64,000 nt of DNA, taken from assembly GCF_006476065.1 (NCBI RefSeq), contig NZ_ML636798.1:372001-436000 (forward strand), written 5' to 3'. Of the stretch, positions 1-9,067 are shown in pieces. Source of the DNA: Cognatiluteimonas lumbrici (GTDB lineage Bacteria > Pseudomonadota > Gammaproteobacteria > Xanthomonadales > Xanthomonadaceae). Below the pieces are notes generated by a model. That model worked only from the letters and a program-made list of their open reading frames with translations, had not been told where the DNA came from and ran no database searches. A program made the position numbers and the translations under genes. The number at the start of each line of letters is the position of its first letter. Position 1 is the first letter of the stretch.

Positions 1-458
1 GTTGGCGATCCAGACCCCGTCGCGCAGCTCGGCGCGGCAGGCCATCGAGCCGACCACGTCGGAGCCGGCGCCGGGCTCGCTCATCGCCAGCGCGCCCTTC
101 CACTCGCCCGTGCACAGCTTCGGCAGGTACTTCGCGCGCTGCGCGTCGTTGCCGTTCTTGTACAGGTTGTTGACGCACAGGTTGGAGTGCGCGCCGTAGC
201 TCAGGCCGACCGAGCCGGACGCGCGCGAGATCTCCTCCATCGCGACCACGTGGGCGAGGTAGCCCATGCCGCTGCCGCCGAACTCCTCGGGCACGGTGAG
301 CCCGAGCAGGCCCATCTCGCCGAGCTTCGGCCACAGGTCCTGCGGGAAGGCGTTGTCGTGGTCGATCGCCGCTGCGCGCGGCGCGATCTCCGCCTGCGCG
401 AAGCGATGGACCGCTTCGCGCAGGGCGTCTACCTCTTCACCTAGCGGGAAGGCCCGCA

Positions 459-459
<1 letters not shown>
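1..459 (-). CDS. ivd: Isovaleryl-CoA dehydrogenase, N-terminal part (cut by window edge)
   Basis: The 153 visible residues are the N-terminal helical domain of an acyl-CoA dehydrogenase, running into the flavin-contact segment [10 protein letters not shown] (about residues 126-135). The stretch [19 protein letters not shown] is typical of isovaleryl-CoA dehydrogenases, which oxidise isovaleryl-CoA to 3-methylcrotonyl-CoA in leucine breakdown using FAD. The ATG at 459 overlaps the TGA of the leucine dehydrogenase gene (TGATG), so translation is probably coupled. An in-frame TTG directly upstream is a weaker start. The catalytic Glu and C-terminal domain lie outside the window. A related short-chain acyl-CoA dehydrogenase is the alternative, but the leucine dehydrogenase neighbour supports the leucine pathway. 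Confidence 0.85.
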
Positions 460-1559
<1,100 letters not shown>

Positions 1560-1699
1560 CGCGTGCTCCAGGGGCCGGCGGTCGTGTCGCGCTTCGCGGC
1601 CGACGCCAACTGTGTGTGGTAAGTCATTGAATCGCTTGTGGGTGGCGGCAGTCCGGGCGATGCCGCTCCGGCTGCAAGCGGCGATATTTTACGCGGGTC

Positions 1700-1715
1700 C
1701 GGGCTGAAAAGCCCG
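1700..1715. other. Hairpin with GAAA tetraloop
   Basis: The sequence CGGGCTGAAAAGCCCG forms a perfect 6-bp stem closed by a GNRA (GAAA) loop. It lies in the 207-nt divergent intergenic region between leucine dehydrogenase and the sulfotransferase. There is no following T-run, so it is not a standard terminator. It could be a leader structure or a palindromic protein site; its function is unknown. Confidence 0.4.
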
Positions 1716-1766
1716 TGTCGACGGCCCCGGCAGCCGCCGACCCCGCGCTGGCCTATCCTTGGCCGG

Positions 1767-3341
1767 ATGCAGGATCCGACCCCGGGGCCAGACCCCGCCA
1801 GCCTCTGGGACCAGGCCGAACGGCTGCTCGCCGCGCGCGAGAACGCGCAGGCCGAGGCCGCCTACCGCCGGCTCACCGGCGTCCCGCGCTTCGCGCCGCT
1901 GGCGCACCTGCGGCTATCGCTGCTGGCGACCGCCGGCGGCCGTCACCGCGACGCGGTGGACGCGGCGCTGGCCGCGTACGAGACGCGGATCCCGGACCCC
2001 GGCGTGCTCGAGCTGGTCGCCACCCGGCTGTTCGCGCTGGGCGAGACTCGCGCGATGTTTTCCTGCGCGATGGACGTCGCGGTGCTCCGCGGCAGCAACG
2101 TGCAGGTGGTGGCCGACCTCGGCAAGCTGCTGGCCAATGCCTACTTCCCGGCCGAGGCGCTGCAGCTGCTGGAGACGGCGCGCACGCGCGGCTTCCGCAA
2201 CCCGGTGCTGCAGTTCCTGATCGGCCTGTGCCGCATGTACAACGGCGAGCCGGGCATCGCCGCGCGCGAGCTTGAGCGGAGCCTGGAGCGCAACCCGGAC
2301 TTCGCGCCCGCGCACCGCGCCCTCAGCAAGCTGCGGCGCCCGCCGGCGGAGGGCGACGGCCGCATCGAGCAGCTCCGCGCCAGCCTCGCGCGCCTGGGCG
2401 AGCAGCATCGCGACGCGCCGGTGCTGCTGTATGCATTGTTCGACGAGCTCGACCGGCGCGAGCGCCGCGACGAGGCCTGGCAGGCGCTCGAGCAGGGCAT
2501 GCGCCTGCGCCGCGCCCAGGTGCAGTACGACAGCGAGGCCGAGCAGGCGCTGTTCGAACACCTCGGCAGCCTGCGCGTGCCGGCCGCGACCGGCGCGGCG
2601 CCCCCGGGGCCGCGCCCGATCTTCATCGTCGGGATGCCGCGCTCGGGCACCACGCTGCTCGAGCGCATGCTCGGCAACCACCGCGACGTCGCCGACGCCG
2701 GCGAGCTGCAGGACTTCACCCGCCAGCTGCGCTGGTGCGCGGACCTGGCCGGGCCGCCGTACCTTGACCTGGAGCTGGCCCGCCGCGCCGAGTCGGTGGA
2801 CTTCGCCGAACTGGGCAATCGCTACCTGGCGCGTACGCAGTGGCGGGCCAAGGGCAGGGCGGCCTATACCGACAAGATGCCGCCCAACTTCCTCAACATC
2901 GCCTACATCGTGCGCGCGCTGCCGCACGCGCGCATCCTGCACATGGTGCGCGGGCCGATGGACACCTGCTTCTCGAACCTCAAGGAATGGTTCGCCGGTG
3001 CCTATCCACATACCTACGACCAGGCGGAGATGGCGGAACACTTCCGCCGCTACCGCACGCTGATGGCGCACTGGCGCGCGCAGTACCCGGACCGGATCCT
3101 GGACGTGCGCTACGACGAGCTGGTCGCGGACCCGGAGGCCGTCGCTACCGTGGTGCTGGAATTCTGCGGCCTGCCGCCGCACCCGGGCATCAGCGCGATC
3201 GAGACCCGCGCCGGGAGCGCCGCAACCGCCAGCGCCAGCCAGGTGCTGGAGCCGGTGCACGGCCGCTACCGCGACCATTGGCGCCGCTACGAGGACCGGC
3301 TGGGGCCGCTGCGCGAGCGGCTGGGCGCGCTGGCGTACTAG
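1767..3341 (+). CDS. TPR-repeat sulfotransferase
   Basis: The 524-aa protein has an N-terminal helical TPR-like region (about 10-270) followed by a Sulfotransfer_3-type domain. The 5'-phosphosulfate loop FIVGMPRSGTTLLERML is at about residues 286-302 and the 3'-phosphate region (HMVRGPMDTCFSNL) follows. Such enzymes move sulfate from PAPS to an acceptor; the acceptor cannot be read from sequence. I chose the ATG at 1767 because residues upstream of it in the same frame are low-complexity and unlike the family. Its TAG stop shares the palindrome CTAG with the stop of the convergent ChaN-like gene. No signal peptide was seen, so it is probably cytoplasmic or membrane-peripheral. Confidence 0.85.
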   Translation: MQDPTPGPDPASLWDQAERLLAARENAQAEAAYRRLTGVPRFAPLAHLRLSLLATAGGRHRDAVDAALAAYETRIPDPGVLELVATRLFALGETRAMFSCAMDVAVLRGSNVQVVADLGKLLANAYFPAEALQLLETARTRGFRNPVLQFLIGLCRMYNGEPGIAARELERSLERNPDFAPAHRALSKLRRPPAEGDGRIEQLRASLARLGEQHRDAPVLLYALFDELDRRERRDEAWQALEQGMRLRRAQVQYDSEAEQALFEHLGSLRVPAATGAAPPGPRPIFIVGMPRSGTTLLERMLGNHRDVADAGELQDFTRQLRWCADLAGPPYLDLELARRAESVDFAELGNRYLARTQWRAKGRAAYTDKMPPNFLNIAYIVRALPHARILHMVRGPMDTCFSNLKEWFAGAYPHTYDQAEMAEHFRRYRTLMAHWRAQYPDRILDVRYDELVADPEAVATVVLEFCGLPPHPGISAIETRAGSAATASASQVLEPVHGRYRDHWRRYEDRLGPLRERLGALAY

Positions 3342-4210
3342 CGGGCCGGGGCCTTGAACGCCGCGCAGGGGTCCTCGCGCTCGGCCGGCGGGATCTCGTG
3401 GATGCTGTCGAACCAGCGGTAGGCGCCGGGTTCGACCGGCGTTTCCAGGTAGCCGACCGCGACCCACTGCTCGCCGCTGCCGCGCAGCCACCACGGCACC
3501 GCGATGTCGCGCTTCACGTGGCCGTTGCCGGCCAGCAGCAGGACCACGCCGCCGCTTTCGGGCAGGGCGCGGAGCATGGCGTCGGCCATGGCCACGTCGC
3601 GGGCCACCTGCGCGCGCGCCATCGGCTCGAGCAGCGATTCCGGGAGCATGTTGCAGTGCCCGTCGCGCACCGCCTCCACCTGCGCCGAGAGCAGCGCCTC
3701 GGGCAGCGGCCGGTCGAGGTCGAAGGCGTCGCGCAGGTCCCGGGGCAGGGCGTCGAAGCCCTCCTTGACCACCTTCGATGCATCCGCGCGCGACAGGTTC
3801 GCCGCCACCAGCGGGATGTCGTGGTCGAGCGCGTGCTGGATCACCGGCGCATAGAACTCCCAGTTCCAGCCGGCCTTGTCCGGCGCCGCGGCCTCGATGA
3901 CGCAGGCGGCGTCCGCGCAGCGCGCCATCGCCGCGTCGAGGTCGGTCTGGCGCTCGCGGTCGAACTGCTCCATCGCGATCACCACCGGAAAGTCGTCGCT
4001 GCCGGTGTAGCCGCGCACCGCTTCCAGCCGCTGGCGATGGCCCTCGGCGTTGTCGTGCACCTCGCCGAGCAGCACGAGGCGCGGGGACGGCTCGACGATC
4101 GGCGGCTCGGGCGGCCCGGGCGGGTCTCCGGCCTGTGGCGCGGCGCAGGCGGCGGACGCCAGCGGCAGCAGGCAGGCGAGGGCAAGGCGAACCGTGGTGC
4201 TGGGCGGCAT
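3338..4210 (-). CDS. ChaN-like lipoprotein (haem-uptake/iron-regulated type)
   Basis: The 290-aa product starts with a lipoprotein signal ([12 protein letters not shown], lipobox SAAC). The mature part has the ChaN family marks: [12 protein letters not shown] near the start, [12 protein letters not shown], and [12 protein letters not shown] near the end. Members bind haem or act as TIKI/erythromycin-esterase-fold proteins at the cell surface; the exact role here is not known. The start at 4210 was chosen because it alone places the signal sequence at the N-terminus. It is divergent from icmF (44 nt between starts) and convergent with the sulfotransferase. Confidence 0.75.
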   Translation of the reverse strand: MPPSTTVRLALACLLPLASAACAAPQAGDPPGPPEPPIVEPSPRLVLLGEVHDNAEGHRQRLEAVRGYTGSDDFPVVIAMEQFDRERQTDLDAAMARCADAACVIEAAAPDKAGWNWEFYAPVIQHALDHDIPLVAANLSRADASKVVKEGFDALPRDLRDAFDLDRPLPEALLSAQVEAVRDGHCNMLPESLLEPMARAQVARDVAMADAMLRALPESGGVVLLLAGNGHVKRDIAVPWWLRGSGEQWVAVGYLETPVEPGAYRWFDSIHEIPPAEREDPCAAFKAPAR

Positions 4211-4241
4211 GTCGCTTCCGGCTGGGGCTACGGCACGAGGA

Positions 4242-4247
4242 TACAAT
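4242..4247 (+). promoter_or_regulatory. -10 element of icmF, leaderless-type
   Basis: TACAAT ends 6 nt before the icmF ATG, so transcription would start at or next to the start codon. No clear -35 and no strong Shine-Dalgarno are visible. Leaderless transcripts are common in Xanthomonadaceae. Start-site mapping would decide. Confidence 0.4.
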
Positions 4248-4253
4248 CGGGGG

Positions 4254-7200
4254 ATGAACACCGCAGCCTCCCAGCCAGCCACCCCGACGCAGCCGGACAC
4301 CGCGACCCCGCTGCGCTTCGTCACCGCCGCCAGCCTGTTCGACGGCCACGACGCCGCGATCAACATCATGCGCCGCCTGATCCAGGCCCAGGGCGCGGAA
4401 GTCATTCACCTCGGCCACAACCGCTCGGTCGAGGACGTGGTCCGCGCCGCGCTGCAGGAGGACGCCGACGGCATCGCCCTGTCCAGCTACCAGGGCGGGC
4501 ACGTCGAGTACCTCAAGTACATGGTGGACATGCTGCGCGAGCGCGGCGCCGGGCACATCAAGGTGTTCGCCGGCGGCGGCGGCACCATCACCCCGGAGGA
4601 GATCCGGGAGCTCGAGGCCTACGGCGTCGAGCGCATCTACCACCCCAACGACGGCATGCACATGGGGCTGGTGGCGATGATCGAGGATGTGGTCAGGCGC
4701 GCCGAGGAGGCCCGACAGCCGGTCGAGACCCCGCACAAAGTCGAGCTGACCGACGAGGCCGAGATCGGCAAGATGCTCTCGGCGATCGAGGAGGGCGCGC
4801 TCGACGACGCCGAGATGGCGAAACTGCGCAAGCAGTGGCAGCTCGCCAGCGGCAAGACCCCGGTGATCGGCATCACCGGGACCGGCGGCGCCGGCAAGAG
4901 TTCGGTCACCGACGAGCTGCTCAACCGCTTCCTGGCCAACTTCCCGGAGATGCGCATCGCCGTGGTCTCGGTGGACCCGACCCGCCGCCGCACCGGCGGC
5001 GCGCTGCTGGGCGACCGCATCCGCATGAACTCGTTGCGCTCCAAGCGCGTCTTCATGCGCTCGATGGCGACCCGCCGCCAGCACGCGGCCACCAACGTGG
5101 TGCTGCAGGACTGCATCGGCTTCCTCAAGTCGCTGGGCTACGACCTGGTGATCGTCGAGACCGCCGGCATCGGCCAGAGCGACTCGGAGATCGTGGATCT
5201 GGTCGACTTCCCGATGTACGTCATGACCAGCGACTTCGGCGCCCCGAGCCAGCTCGAGAAGATCGACATGCTCGACTTCGCCGAGCTGATCGTGCTCAAC
5301 AAGTTCGACAAGCGCGGCGCCGAGGACGCGCTGCGCGACGTGCGCAAGCAGTGGAAGCGGAACCACGTGCAGTTCAAGGTCGCCGACGAGGACGTGCCGG
5401 TCTACCCGACGATCGCCAGCCAGTTCAACGACCCCGGCATCACCTGGATGTTCGCCAACCTGTGCCGGTTGATGCGGGAAAAGCAGGGAACGGGGAACGG
5501 GGAACGGGGAACGGTGGGGTGCGACTGGAACCCGAAGGTCGACACCACGCTCAAGGAGCCGCGCGCGACCGTGCTGATCCCGGGCAGCCGCGTGCGCTAC
5601 CTGGCCGAAATCGCCGAGCAGGGCCGCGCCATCAACCAGCGCATCGAGACCCAGGCCGAGATCGCCGACCGCGCCCAGTCCCTGTGGCAGAGCCTGCAGG
5701 AACTCGAGGACGGCAAGCTGCCGAAGGCGCTCGGCCTGTACGAGGGCGGCGCGCTGACCGAAGGCGGCGACAAGAGCCTCCTAACCCTCCGCCAACGGTA
5801 CAACGACGCCATCCAGTCCCTCGACAGCGAAGCCCTCAAGCTCCTGCGCGAGTGGCCGCAGCGCCTGGAGTCGATCACCGCCGAGGTCAACGAGTACCAG
5901 GTCCGCGGCAAGACCATCCGCGTGGACAACTACCGCGAATCGCTGAGCCACCTGCAGATCCCGAAGATCGCCGCGCCCACCTACAAGTCCTGGGGCGAGC
6001 TGCTGACGTTCCTGCAGAAGGAGAACCTGCCGGGCGCGTATCCGTACACCGGCGGCGTGTACCCGTACCGCCGCACCGGCGAGGACCCGATCCGCATGTT
6101 CGCGGGCGAGGGCACGCCCGAGCGCACCAACCGCCGCTTCCACTACCTGAGCCTGGGCCAGCCGGCCGCGCGCCTGTCCACCGCCTTCGACAGCGTCACC
6201 CTGTACGGCGAGGACCCGGCCACGCGCCCGGACATCTACGGCAAGATCGGCAACTCCGGCGTCAACATCGCGACCCTGGACGACATGAAGAAGCTGTACT
6301 CCGGCTTCGACCTGTGCGCGCCGACCACCAGCGTCTCGATGACCATCAACGGCCCGGCGCCGATGATCCTGGCGATGTTCATGAACACCGCCATCGACCA
6401 GCAGGTGGAGAAGTACCTGCGCGAGGACCAGCAGCGCTGGGATGCCGCGTCGGCGAAGATCGACAAGCTGTTCGCGGGCCGCGAGCGGCCGCAGTACAGC
6501 GGCATGCTGCCCGAGGGCAACGACGGCCTCGGCCTGGGCCTCCTCGGCGTCACCGGCGACCAGCTGGTCGAGCCCGAGGTCTACGAACGCATCAAGGCGC
6601 AGACGCTCAGGACCGTGCGCGGCACGGTCCAGGCCGACATCCTCAAGGAGGACCAGGCCCAGAACACCTGCATCTTCAGCACCGAGTTCGCGCTGCGGAT
6701 GATGGGCGACATCCAGCAGTACTTCGTGGACAACGAGGTCCGCAACTTCTACTCGGTGTCCATCTCCGGGTACCACATCGCCGAGGCCGGGGCGAACCCG
6801 ATCTCGCAGCTCGCCTTCACCCTCTCCAACGGCTTCACCATCGTCGAGTACTACCTCGCGCGCGGGATGAAGATCGACGACTTCGCGCCCAACCTGTCGT
6901 TCTTCTTCAGCAACGGAATGGATCCGGAGTACACCGTCATCGGCCGCGTCGCCCGCCGCATCTGGGCGCGCGCCATGCGCGAGCGCTACGGCGCCAGCGC
7001 CCGCAGCCAGATGATGAAGTACCACATCCAGACCAGCGGCCGCTCCCTGCACGCGCAGGAGATCCAGTTCAACGACATCCGCACCACGCTGCAGGCCCTG
7101 TACGCGCTGTTCGACAACTGCAACAGCCTGCACACCAACGCCTACGACGAGGCCATCACCACGCCGACCGAGGAAAGCGTCCGCCGCGCCGTGGCGATCC

Positions 7201-7772
7201 AGATGATCATCAACAAGGAGCTGGGGCTGAACTACTGCGAGAACCCGTGGCAGGGCAGCTTCATCGTGGACAAGCTGACCGACATGGTCGAAGAGGCCGT
7301 GTACCGCGAGTTCGAGGCCATCAGCGACCGCGGCGGCGTGCTCGGCGCCATGGACACCATGTACCAGCGCGGCAAGATCCAGGAGGAGAGCCTCTACTAC
7401 GAGCACAAGAAGCACGACGGCTCGCTGCCCCTGGTCGGCGTCAACACTTTCCTGCCCAAGGAGCACGCCGGCGACATCGTCACCGAGATCGAGCTGATCC
7501 GCTCGACCCCGGAGGAGAAGGCCCAGCAGATCGCCAACGTAGAAGCGTTCCGGGAAACCAGGAACTCACTCTCCCCGCCAGCGGGGAGAGTCGGGGCCGC
7601 AGGCGCCGGTGAGGGGCAGCTCTTGGCGCAAGGCCTCCAGACCTTGCAGAAGACCGCCCGTGACCGCCAGAACGTCTTCGCCGCGTTGATGGAAGCAGTG
7701 AAGACCCACAGCCTGGGGCAGATCAGTCATTCGCTGTACGAAGTGGGTGGGGAGTATCGGCGGAATATGTAG
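4254..7772 (+). CDS. icmF: Fused isobutyryl-CoA mutase (B12-dependent, with built-in G-protein chaperone)
   Basis: The 1172-aa protein has the IcmF order: B12-binding domain with the base-off motif DGHD (about 30-33) and later [11 protein letters not shown]; a MeaB-like GTPase with P-loop GTGGAGKSS (about 208-217) and the downstream [10 protein letters not shown]; then the mutase barrel. IcmF interconverts isobutyryl-CoA and n-butyryl-CoA using adenosylcobalamin, and the GTPase loads and protects the cofactor. It is longer than usual members (about 1,090 aa) partly because of two repeat-derived inserts: [10 protein letters not shown] at about 411-420 and about 20 residues near 1103-1122. Both keep the frame open. 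A methylmalonyl-CoA mutase label is the common mis-annotation. Confidence 0.9.
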   Translation: MNTAASQPATPTQPDTATPLRFVTAASLFDGHDAAINIMRRLIQAQGAEVIHLGHNRSVEDVVRAALQEDADGIALSSYQGGHVEYLKYMVDMLRERGAGHIKVFAGGGGTITPEEIRELEAYGVERIYHPNDGMHMGLVAMIEDVVRRAEEARQPVETPHKVELTDEAEIGKMLSAIEEGALDDAEMAKLRKQWQLASGKTPVIGITGTGGAGKSSVTDELLNRFLANFPEMRIAVVSVDPTRRRTGGALLGDRIRMNSLRSKRVFMRSMATRRQHAATNVVLQDCIGFLKSLGYDLVIVETAGIGQSDSEIVDLVDFPMYVMTSDFGAPSQLEKIDMLDFAELIVLNKFDKRGAEDALRDVRKQWKRNHVQFKVADEDVPVYPTIASQFNDPGITWMFANLCRLMREKQGTGNGERGTVGCDWNPKVDTTLKEPRATVLIPGSRVRYLAEIAEQGRAINQRIETQAEIADRAQSLWQSLQELEDGKLPKALGLYEGGALTEGGDKSLLTLRQRYNDAIQSLDSEALKLLREWPQRLESITAEVNEYQVRGKTIRVDNYRESLSHLQIPKIAAPTYKSWGELLTFLQKENLPGAYPYTGGVYPYRRTGEDPIRMFAGEGTPERTNRRFHYLSLGQPAARLSTAFDSVTLYGEDPATRPDIYGKIGNSGVNIATLDDMKKLYSGFDLCAPTTSVSMTINGPAPMILAMFMNTAIDQQVEKYLREDQQRWDAASAKIDKLFAGRERPQYSGMLPEGNDGLGLGLLGVTGDQLVEPEVYERIKAQTLRTVRGTVQADILKEDQAQNTCIFSTEFALRMMGDIQQYFVDNEVRNFYSVSISGYHIAEAGANPISQLAFTLSNGFTIVEYYLARGMKIDDFAPNLSFFFSNGMDPEYTVIGRVARRIWARAMRERYGASARSQMMKYHIQTSGRSLHAQEIQFNDIRTTLQALYALFDNCNSLHTNAYDEAITTPTEESVRRAVAIQMIINKELGLNYCENPWQGSFIVDKLTDMVEEAVYREFEAISDRGGVLGAMDTMYQRGKIQEESLYYEHKKHDGSLPLVGVNTFLPKEHAGDIVTEIELIRSTPEEKAQQIANVEAFRETRNSLSPPAGRVGAAGAGEGQLLAQGLQTLQKTARDRQNVFAALMEAVKTHSLGQISHSLYEVGGEYRRNM
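5486..5513 (+). repeat. Four tandem copies of heptamer GGGAACG inside icmF
   Basis: Four perfect copies of GGGAACG lie head to tail at the linker between the GTPase and mutase domains. Similar GGGAACGG-type runs are familiar from xanthomonad intergenic DNA. The unit is not a multiple of 3, so gain or loss of one copy would shift the icmF frame. Confidence 0.95.
7565..7620 (+). repeat. Xanthomonad-type palindromic repeat within the icmF 3' end
   Basis: A perfect inverted repeat CTCTCCCCGC / GCGGGGAGAG (7569-7590, 2-nt loop) is followed by TCGGGG and then GTGAGGGGC, the layout of the small dispersed palindromic element common between genes in Xanthomonadaceae. Here it is read in frame and adds a Ser/Pro/Gly/Ala-rich peptide near the C-terminus of IcmF. 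Confidence 0.75.
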
Positions 7773-7835
7773 TCGAAGGCATTGCGACGAGGTTTGCAAG
7801 GGGGCAGTTCGTAATTGGGCCATCGGGGAGAGGCC

Positions 7836-9065
7836 ATGAGGAAGAAGAACGTAAAAGGGAAAGTCATTTCCCTGCTGACCCGAGAAGCGCTCCTCAAGCG
7901 CAAGATCAGGCGGCATCTAACGCGCGTCGGCTTTAAACGCGACGACGATGGAGTGCTATATCTTCCTGCTGACAGCAAGGAGGCGATTCGGGCGGCACAT
8001 CAGATGCAAAGGTCGGAACGATCCTCCAAACAGTCCGATTTCTTAAAGTCCCGATTCCCTCGTCTTTCAGAGCACTTCGCCACAGGTGGCGAGATTCATC
8101 CTGAAAGGGTCAGGCCACGCTTGGAGCGTGTGCGCAGCGGAACTTGGCAAGCGGAGCTGTTTAAGCTGGCCTCCTTGACTTGGTCGGTGCCGGTGTCGCC
8201 TGGATTCGGTCGGCGTCTCCGCTATTTGGTGTGGGACGACGATAATCAGCGTTTGATGGGCATCCTTGCAATTGGCGACCCGGTTTTCAATCTTCGATCC
8301 AGAGACGACTACATCGGTTGGACTGGTGGGCAGCGACGTTCGCAGTTAGTACACATCATGGACGCCTATGTGCTTGGTGCGGTGCCGCCGTACAACCAGT
8401 TGCTTGGCGGTAAGGTGGTTGCTTCGCTGTTGCGCACTAAAGAGATTTTCGACGACTTCAGAGTCTCCTATGGGGATCGCGAAGGAATTATCTCTGGAGA
8501 AATCAAGCAGGCCCGCCTAGCAGCGATTACCACGACGTCATCAATGGGCAGGTCGTCGGTTTATAACCGCGTTAAGTTGGGCGACGAGTTCTACCTCAGG
8601 CCCATTGGATACTCGAGCGGTTACGGCCATTTCCACATTCCTGACAAGCTATTCCAAGATTTGCGCAGCTATCTTCGCGAGAAAAAGCACAGCTATGCGG
8701 ACGATCACGCCTTTGGCGAAGGGCCGAATTGGCGAATGCGTGTAACGCGCACGGCGTTTGAACTTATCGGCATGCGGCCAAGCCTAATGATGCACGGCGT
8801 CAAGCGTGAAGTGTTCATCTGTGAAATGGCTACCAACACGATCGAGTTCTTGAAGGGCGAGGATGCGCAACTTGATGTCAGTAACCTCAAAACGGTTGAC
8901 GAAGTTGGAGCTCTAGCATGTGAACGATGGTTGATACCACGCGCCAAGCGCCAGACCGGGTATCAGCAGTGGACCAGACAAGATCTCATTGACCTGGTGT
9001 CGAAGTCGTCGGGCGTGCGCGTATCTCTTATCCTGCCGAAAAAAAGGACGCGGGCAAGACGCTAG
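7836..9065 (+). CDS. druA: Druantia protein DruA (DUF4338)
   Basis: The 409-aa protein carries the DUF4338 core: YLVWDDDNQRLMGILAIGDP, then RSRDDYIGWT, LVHIMDAYVLGAVPPY and LLGGKVVASLL (about residues 129-200). DUF4338 defines DruA of type I Druantia anti-phage systems; its biochemical activity is not established. The ATG at 7836 has GGGGAGAGG just upstream; an in-frame TTG at 7815 is less likely. It begins 63 nt after icmF and its stop overlaps or abuts the next start (TAGTGATG), so the four genes form one unit. Base composition is visibly less G+C-rich than the flanks, pointing to horizontal transfer. The basic N-terminus may contact nucleic acid (inference). Confidence 0.85.
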   Translation: MRKKNVKGKVISLLTREALLKRKIRRHLTRVGFKRDDDGVLYLPADSKEAIRAAHQMQRSERSSKQSDFLKSRFPRLSEHFATGGEIHPERVRPRLERVRSGTWQAELFKLASLTWSVPVSPGFGRRLRYLVWDDDNQRLMGILAIGDPVFNLRSRDDYIGWTGGQRRSQLVHIMDAYVLGAVPPYNQLLGGKVVASLLRTKEIFDDFRVSYGDREGIISGEIKQARLAAITTTSSMGRSSVYNRVKLGDEFYLRPIGYSSGYGHFHIPDKLFQDLRSYLREKKHSYADDHAFGEGPNWRMRVTRTAFELIGMRPSLMMHGVKREVFICEMATNTIEFLKGEDAQLDVSNLKTVDEVGALACERWLIPRAKRQTGYQQWTRQDLIDLVSKSSGVRVSLILPKKRTRARR

Positions 9066-9067
9066 TG

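Noticed and set aside
1914-5366. Very long open frame on the minus strand across the sulfotransferase and icmF region
   Set aside because: It is antisense to well-recognised proteins, has low-complexity Ala/Arg/Val composition and no family motif. Long antisense frames are expected at this G+C level.
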